From NCBI GenBank assembly GCA_963920635.1, contig OY987300.1:81445899-81509898 (forward strand): a DNA stretch of 64,000 nucleotides, written 5' to 3'. The notes beneath the pieces are model-generated. The model was not told the origin of the DNA, did no database searches, and saw only the letters and a list, made by a program, of their open reading frames with translations. Below are positions 58,563 to 64,000 of the stretch, in pieces (position 1 is the stretch's first letter; each line of letters opens with the position of its first letter). The translations under genes and the position numbers were made by a program. The stretch is from Pseudeuparius sepicola. Lineage: Eukaryota; Arthropoda; Insecta; Coleoptera; Anthribidae.

Positions 58563-60593
58563 ATGGTAACACACAATGAAAAAGTTGATATGTTATTAGT
58601 CTATGGAGAAGCTAAAAAAATGCTAGAAGGGCCGTTAGAATTTATAGAGAGAAATATCCTGAACGTCACGTTCCTGATCACAAAATGTTTATTCGATTAG
58701 AAAAAACTTAAGGGAGAAGCAAAATGCATTTTCTACCCGCAAAGCAAATCAATTAGAAGAATAGTTCGCAACAATGATGCAACAGTTCCACGGGCGTAGC
58801 CAAGGGGGGGGTTTCGGGGGTTCAAACCCCCCCCCCCCGAAATAAGCAAAATATTACCTAATATTATACCGAAAAAATACGAGGAGTGAAGAGTTAAATT
58901 ATTATTACGTTTGAATATATGTAGTAATAGTAGCGCCTAGCGCCATCTTTTGACGAGAGGCAGACGCAGTTGCAGCCGAACTATTTTGTATTGTAGGGAC
59001 ACTTTGCGTTGTTTCTCGATTATTCGCCACGCCCCTCGGTCGAAATGAGCGGAACTTTGTGGAAGTTCGTGGAAGTTTCTGGACGGCTACTGGGCTGCTA
59101 TATAAGCGACGCCGCGGCGCGTGACCGCGCAAACTTCCCCTTGCCGCGCTTACGGCAGTATTGTTCCATGCGAATAAAAGTGAAAAGTGGTGAACGAATA
59201 GTGAAGAGAATTAAGTGTACCGTGTAAGTGAGTAATTTTTACATTATTACTGTCGAAAAATGGAGGAAGGGTGATAAACTTAAAGGTATGGACTACTGGA
59301 AAAAGTGGTGTAGTCAAGGTCAAGGGGTTTCCAATAAAGAAACAAATTTGGATTTAGCTATCAAAGCTTCAGCTACCTTGCATGCTGATAAGAAGACTGC
59401 CTACCCCGAAATCTAGTTTGGAATGCCTAGATATGTGTGATAAAAACCTTTATCCTAATATTTACACATTACTACAAATCTTGGCTACCATTCCTGTATC
59501 CACTGCTACCCTAGAAAGGTCTTTCTCGAGCCTAAGGAGACTGAAAAACTATTTACGAAACACTACAAGTGAAAACAGACTTAATGGTTTGGCTCTAATG
59601 AACATTCACTATGGAACAGAAATTCATGCAGATGAAGTAGTGGATATATTTAAAAGAAAAAGCCGAAGATTTCTTCTTTAATGGTTTTAGATTTAGCGCA
59701 GAGGAACGAAATTAATTTATCCATTTCATTTAAAGTTAAGAACTTTATAAATATGTCGTAGTTTTTCGGATGAATATATAGATATTAAATTTCATGTAAG
59801 TATATTTTTGTTGTTTTATTTACTTCTCAAACTAAACCCCCCCCAAAACTAAATCCTGGCTACGCCCGTGAACAGTTCAGGTGTTACAATATTTTGAACA
59901 TTACCCGAGAAACTCAATTAGACAAGGTAGTATTAAATTTGAAGAAGTCGTCCATACAAGGAATTACATTACCTAGAAGATTTGGGAGAGGCAAACAAAG
60001 AAAAAAGGCTGAAATCTTGGTGGACAAGCTTGTTTTCAGACATACCTATACTTTGGACAGACGAAAGTCGTTTTGTTAGTAATGACTTACCTTACCGTAA
60101 AAACGAATATTATTGGTCCACTGAAAATCCTCATATTGTCAATGCAGTTCGGAATCAGGGACACTTCGGCATTAATGTATGGTGTGGCATAGTTGGTTAT
60201 CATTTAGTTGGGCCATATTTTTACGAAGGAGTTTTAACTGGAATAACATACCTCCAACAACAGCTGTCAGTTCCCATGGAAAATGTGCCATTGCAGTCAA
60301 GAAGAATCATATGGTTTCAACACGACGGAGCTCCAGCGCACAAGGCCAACAGTGTAAAAGAATTTCTAAATGATGAGTTTGGAAACAAATGGATTGGAAT
60401 AAATGGCCCCATAAAATGGCCAGGAAAGTCGCCAGACATGACTCTATTAGGATTCTATTTATGAAAATTTCTGAAAAACATTGTTTACAAAACTCCATCT
60501 CGGAATATTGATCATTTAATAGATAAAAATAGAAGATGCCTGTCGGCAAATAACACCAAAAGGTCACTAAGACAGGAGTTAGGCGCCATCTAG
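58563..60593 (+). pseudogene. Tc1/mariner-like transposase with DUF4817-type N-terminus (interrupted)
   Basis: Starts MVTHNEKVDMLLVYGEAKK and continues through YREKYPERHVPDHKMFIRLE in broken frames. It is split by hAT copy 4, then resumes. An open frame at 59,982-60,464 gives IPILWTDESRFVSNDLPYRK with the first catalytic Asp, IIWFQHDGAPAHKANSVKEF with the second, and GINGPIKWPGKSPDMTLLGF. The tail reads NTKRSLRQELGAI to the stop at 60,593. Several stops, the usual DFFLWG motif degraded to GFYL-stop, and the insertion show it is inactive. The family is common in insect genomes. Confidence 0.75.
58789..59870 (+). mobile_element. Deleted hAT element, copy 4
   Basis: Ends as in the other copies; a perfect duplication AACAGTTC flanks it (58,781-58,788 and 59,871-59,878). 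It has the promoter with GCTATATAAGCG (about 59,098), an N-terminal frame MDYWKKWCSQGQGVSNKETN, and a C-terminal frame with LERSFSSLRRLKNYLRNTTS (59,382-59,681). The two frames are offset at the deletion junction near 59,415. Inserted in the element X transposase. Confidence 0.9.
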
Positions 60594-60883
60594 ACTTATG
60601 TTTATTAAAAGAAGATAGTCACAAGTCAAATTTTTACCGGCTGTTTTTGTTTGTACATGACAAAAGTTCGAGTGGCCCTCCCTCAATACACCCTGTATAG
60701 GCCTAATAGTGTGAATGCCTTCAAACGGGATCAATTCCCATGAGCCTATGTATAATCGAATTAGAGACGAAAAGTGGGCCATAAAATTAGTGTAGCAGCT
60801 GATGCTGGCACTGGTTATAGATCTATAATGTTTTCGGTTTAAAATTCCTTTTCAACACTTCAACCTTTATTAGTTGGAACTAG

Positions 60884-60964
60884 AGGCCCTGTATGACACG
60901 AAAAGTGACAGTTATTCGTTTTAATACCCTGTATGACACGAAAAGTGACAGTTATTCGTTTTAA
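60884..60964 (+). repeat. 39-bp tandem duplication
   Basis: CCCTGTATGACACGAAAAGT plus GACAGTTATTCGTTTTAA occurs twice in a row. The same doublet recurs at about 63,648-63,718. Confidence 0.75.
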
Positions 60965-61305
60965 GAGGGGGTTGCCGACAGTGAAAGTGACGTTAGATTT
61001 CCTATTTTTTTAAGTTGTATAGCATAAAATCTAATAACATTTTACCTGGCAAAAATTTAGTACGAACATCTCTATCTTCATTTTAATCATAAGATCTTAA
61101 AAGCATATGCACTGGAATTATTATTTTTCACAAGGTTTTCATAACCTATAAAACAAAATAGTGCTTCTAAGATCTTATGATTAAAATGAAGACAGAGATG
61201 TTTGTACTAAATTTTTGCCAGGTAAAATGTTATTAGATTTTATGCTATACAACTTAAAAAAATACGAAATCTAACGTCACTTTCGCTGTCGGCAACCCCC
61301 TCTTC
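60964..61305. mobile_element. Palindromic MITE, copy 1
   Basis: GAGGGGGTTGCCGACAGTGA at the left and TCGCTGTCGGCAACCCCCTC at the right. Arms of about 150 bp match closely. A second copy starts at 63,718. Confidence 0.8.
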
Positions 61306-63640
61306 AGAGGTTGGACAACGATCGGATCTCTCTCTCTGGGTCTTATTTTATTTTCCCTATGAAATTCATTTTGTGCAACAGACATATATTTTTTCGCTCT
61401 TTCTATCATTCCCCTAGCAGCAGGATGTGTCAAAATTGGATTTTAAGGTTAAGCTAACGACATTTAACTGCCATAAACGTAGGTAGATGAGGGCACAGTT
61501 TAAAATGTATAAAAATATAGATAAAACCAATAAATTGGGTAGGTAGTAAGAATATTATTTGCAAGGCTTCACTAATAATAATTATTGAAGTTTGAATGGA
61601 AAAGTGAAGAAACATATAATTTGTTCCAAGCAAACAGCAATTTTAGGATATCAGGATAAAAACATTTATTAAATTTTTGTAGGAATGTGGTATACTTATG
61701 TACATAAAATTAAACAAGGCTCTAGCATACTAACTAACTAAACTTTCGAATATTTCTTCAATAGGAATCGTAGCTGCAATAATAATTATTATTCCTTTCA
61801 TTTAAAAATAAAAATCAAAAAGGTCTTTTAAATGGTTTAAACTGTATGGTTTCGTTTCTTCAAATTCTCTTCTTATACCTACCGTCAAAATTTTAAGACA
61901 ATTAATACTGAAATTTGTACGGAATAAAAAGTTGGAAAGTTTGTTTTGGTAATATGAATCAACCACTATTGAAAAACATGGTTAATAGAATTAGGCTGAA
62001 TAAAAAAAGGAGTACCTAGGTATTTAATATCGATATTAGTCTTTCTTTCATTTTTTGTAAATAAAAGTTAATAACTTTTCAATGCAAGAGATATCATCTA
62101 TATTTCAAAAAAGAAGACAACAGTATTTTTGTTTTCAAAGATATATTGTAAGTAAATAGGAAAAATCAAACTAGTACAAGTTCTCAGAAATTTATACATA
62201 TTTAATGGTTCTTTCTTGCTAAAGTCACGTTCATCAAACGTTGCAGGAGAGGATCGTTTCTTCAGCACAACCTGACATCAAAATCCATGTCGGAGAAGTG
62301 AACCTGTGAAAGTTAAAGAACTAAATTTAAGCTACCTAAACATAATAAAACGCTGCCATCAAATGCTATTTTTTTATCAGCAAGAAATTGAATATTAATA
62401 CAAAATAAGCTCACACATTTAACTGTCTACACAAAAAGGGTTCTTTATATAAAATTCCCACCCTTGTTAACTTCTTTTTTGTCCGATTTTGTTGGTCTTA
62501 GTGGCAAATAAAGCTCCTTCAAAACTGTCTCTCTCTAACAGTTATTATAAATTCTAAAATATCCTTACAAGTAAGATTTTGTAAGTATTTTATTGCTATT
62601 CGTGGCGTTTTTTCCTGTAGGAGGTTTCGAAAAAATGTATTAGAACAAGTATTTACGAATTAAATTATATTACAGTCTCTTTCCAAATTTCACGATAGGA
62701 AGAATTTTCTAATTGCAAACTACTTTTTTCGTATTTTTTAGTTTTCTCCTTTCGAGAAGCAACGAAAATTTAAAAAAATTAACAAAATAGGTCAAAAAAT
62801 TATGGAGGTGGAAGTTTTCGATGTGGAAGATCCTGTATAGTTTTCTGGAATATACGTCTCTTCGTTATGAGAATTTTGTCGTAGAAAAATTTCCTTTACA
62901 GTAACAAAATATTATAAACCAATCCAAAGTTATCACGCACAACTTATATAATAAATACATTTTTTATTATTCCATGAAACGAAAAATGCCTATGCTGGTC
63001 CAGTAAATACCTATACCCAACAGGTTTTACCTCCTTGAAGGCAAAAACTTTAGAATTATCTCTTTAACATTGGGAAATTTTCATAAGAATTCTAATAAGT
63101 GGTTTGTATAACCTTATGGACTTTTATTGAAAACAAATAGGTACTAATATTTAATATTAATTTAGGTACGTACCTTATGTTATGTTGCTGATGCAGATTA
63201 ATGAAATTATTCTGCAGATTAAAATCACAGATCAAACAAAAAATAGAAAGGAACTAGATACTGATGTAATTAAATTTACTTACCTCGCAAAGTTTCGTAT
63301 CATTTCCAACTCTCATGTTAGGGTATTTCATTTGCACTTTCCATCGTGCTCGTTCTTCTGCGCTTTTTTGAAAGGGTGTTAAGAAAAATCCATCCCGCTC
63401 AGAATTCTTGCAGTTTCTTATTACGCAAGATGTCATTTTTACCTTTTAACACTAATTTTTGCAAAAGAAAATTAGCACGCTCAATAATCGTATATTTATT
63501 TCTTATCTATGCTCAATAAATTGTTGACAGTTTGTTGACAAACTGACACCCGCCAATATTAAAATATAATAAAAACAATGTTACTAGATCTGCCAACCCC
63601 CTCTTGTCCAACCTCTGAAGAGGGGGTTGCCGACAGTTGG
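61280..63640. mobile_element. Inverted-repeat-bounded segment carrying a THAP gene
   Basis: GGCAACCCCCTCTTCAGAGG followed by TTGGACAA at about 61,288 is repeated inverted at 63,603-63,633 (TTGTCCAACCTCTGAAGAGG). The enclosed roughly 2.3 kb holds the THAP exons close to its right end, directed inwards. That layout is like P-superfamily transposons, whose transposase begins with THAP. No transposase catalytic domain was recognised at 61,325-62,260. Confidence 0.45.
62262..63436 (-). CDS. THAP-domain protein (short, possibly truncated)
   Basis: Two exons with good sites: 63,284-63,436 (donor GTAAGT) and 62,262-62,303 (acceptor TTTCACAG). They join in phase 0 to a 64-residue protein. It starts MTSCVIRNCKNSERDGFFLT, contains PFQKSAEERARWK, and crosses the junction as TKLCE|VHFSDMDF. 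This gives the THAP zinc ligands Cys4 and Cys9, then Cys50-x2-His53 with the following Phe, and the invariant Trp. The stop comes before the usual AVPT motif. A one-base shift at 62,272 would continue VVLKKRSSPATFDE, so there may be another splice or a frameshift. It is either a small DNA-binding protein or the start of a broken transposase. Confidence 0.6.
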
Positions 63641-63647
63641 AACTAGA

Positions 63648-63718
63648 GGCCCTGTATGACACGAAAAGTGACAGTTATTCGTTTTAACACCCTGTATGAC
63701 ACGAAAAGTGACAGTTAA
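63648..63718 (+). repeat. Second copy of the 39-bp tandem doublet
   Basis: CCCTGTATGACACGAAAAGT occurs at 63,649 and 63,690 with the same following sequence as at 60,884-60,964; the second unit is shorter. Confidence 0.7.
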
Positions 63719-64000
63719 GAGGGGGTTGCCGACAGCGAAAGTGACGTTAGATTTCGTATTTTTTTAAGTTGTATAGCCTAAAATCCAATAACATTTTACC
63801 TGGCAAAAATTTAGTACAAACATCTCTGTCTTCATTTTAATCATAAGATCTTAAAAGCATATGCACTGGAATTATTATTTTTCCCAAGGTTTTCATAACC
63901 TATAAAACAAAACACTGCTTTTAAGATCTTATGATTAAAATGAAGACAGAGATGTTTGTACTAAATTTTTGCCAGGTAAAATGTTATTAGATTTTATGCT
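63718..64000. mobile_element. Palindromic MITE, copy 2 (cut by window end)
   Basis: Same as 60,964-61,305: GAGGGGGTTGCCGACAGCGA, then the left arm and fold, and most of the right arm up to the window edge. Confidence 0.8.

Larger units (their letters stand above)
56373..60698 (+). mobile_element. Composite Tc1/mariner-like element X with nested insertions
   Basis: Ends TACATGGTGTTCCAAACTCG and AATACACCCTGTA. Sub-terminal inverted segments match (GGCTGTTTTTGTTTG near 60,640 against CAAACAAGAACAGCC near 56,413). The left arm also carries an inverted copy of the transposase C-terminal region (58,140-58,440, minus), which is present again in the full gene on the right (60,240-60,480). It is interrupted by element Y (56,533-57,838) and hAT copy 4. 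Confidence 0.7.

Noticed and set aside
62460..62530. Possible exon reading RETVLKELYLPLRPTKSDKK on the minus strand
   Set aside because: It lies between the two THAP exons, but the Cys-x2-His ligand requires exon 1 to join directly to 62,303. Including it would break the domain.
1..64000. tRNA genes, rRNA, CRISPR arrays or bacterial operons
   Set aside because: None seen. Introns, splice sites and gene content show insect nuclear DNA.

Overview
This is eukaryotic nuclear DNA from an AT-rich insect genome. The evidence is short GT-AG introns, a nicotinic acetylcholine receptor subunit most like insect alpha subunits, and many Tc1/mariner-like, hAT-like and Penelope-like remnants. The order cannot be fixed from the sequence; a beetle is a guess. 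All intron-exon models were built by eye from splice sites, reading frame and family resemblance.

1-17 kb is a compact gene block: the 3' end of a signal peptidase SEC11 gene (+), METTL4 (-), ribosomal protein L24 (+), mitochondrial pyruvate carrier 2 (-), a four-exon gene for an unrecognised secreted acidic protein (+), and a complete ten-exon nicotinic acetylcholine receptor alpha-type subunit (-) of 509 residues. METTL4 and RpL24 are divergent across about 320 bp; SEC11/METTL4 and RpL24/MPC2 converge. The large first receptor intron holds a Penelope-like relic and a foldback element, and a smaller intron holds a Tc1-like fragment.

17-64 kb contains no recognised host coding exon. A CpG-rich block at about 22.29-22.63 kb looks like a promoter plus noncoding first exon on the + strand with a good splice donor, so much of the rest may be introns or regulatory DNA of a gene whose coding exons lie to the right. 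Several GC-richer, repeat-free islands (35.4, 39.6, 46.4, 50.0, 52.6 and 55.6 kb) would fit regulatory elements.

The remainder is a dense nest of mobile DNA. It includes four internally deleted hAT elements with 8-bp target duplications, a second hAT-like family found twice, many palindromic MITEs with TACAGKG-type ends flanked by TA, a composite Tc1/mariner-like element whose arm carries part of its own transposase gene, and four THAP-domain relics or genes. Nesting order can be read in places: the composite element was hit by a hAT copy and by another hAT-like element, which was itself hit by a foldback element, with the empty site preserved at 43.6 kb.

The most interesting items are a hammerhead ribozyme with all core positions present (27,049-27,119, - strand), a foldback element with about 640-bp arms enclosing an acidic coding-like exon (17.1-18.8 kb), a foldback built from about 140-bp subrepeats (28.8-29.9 kb), and a THAP-domain gene inside an inverted-repeat-bounded segment (61.3-63.6 kb).
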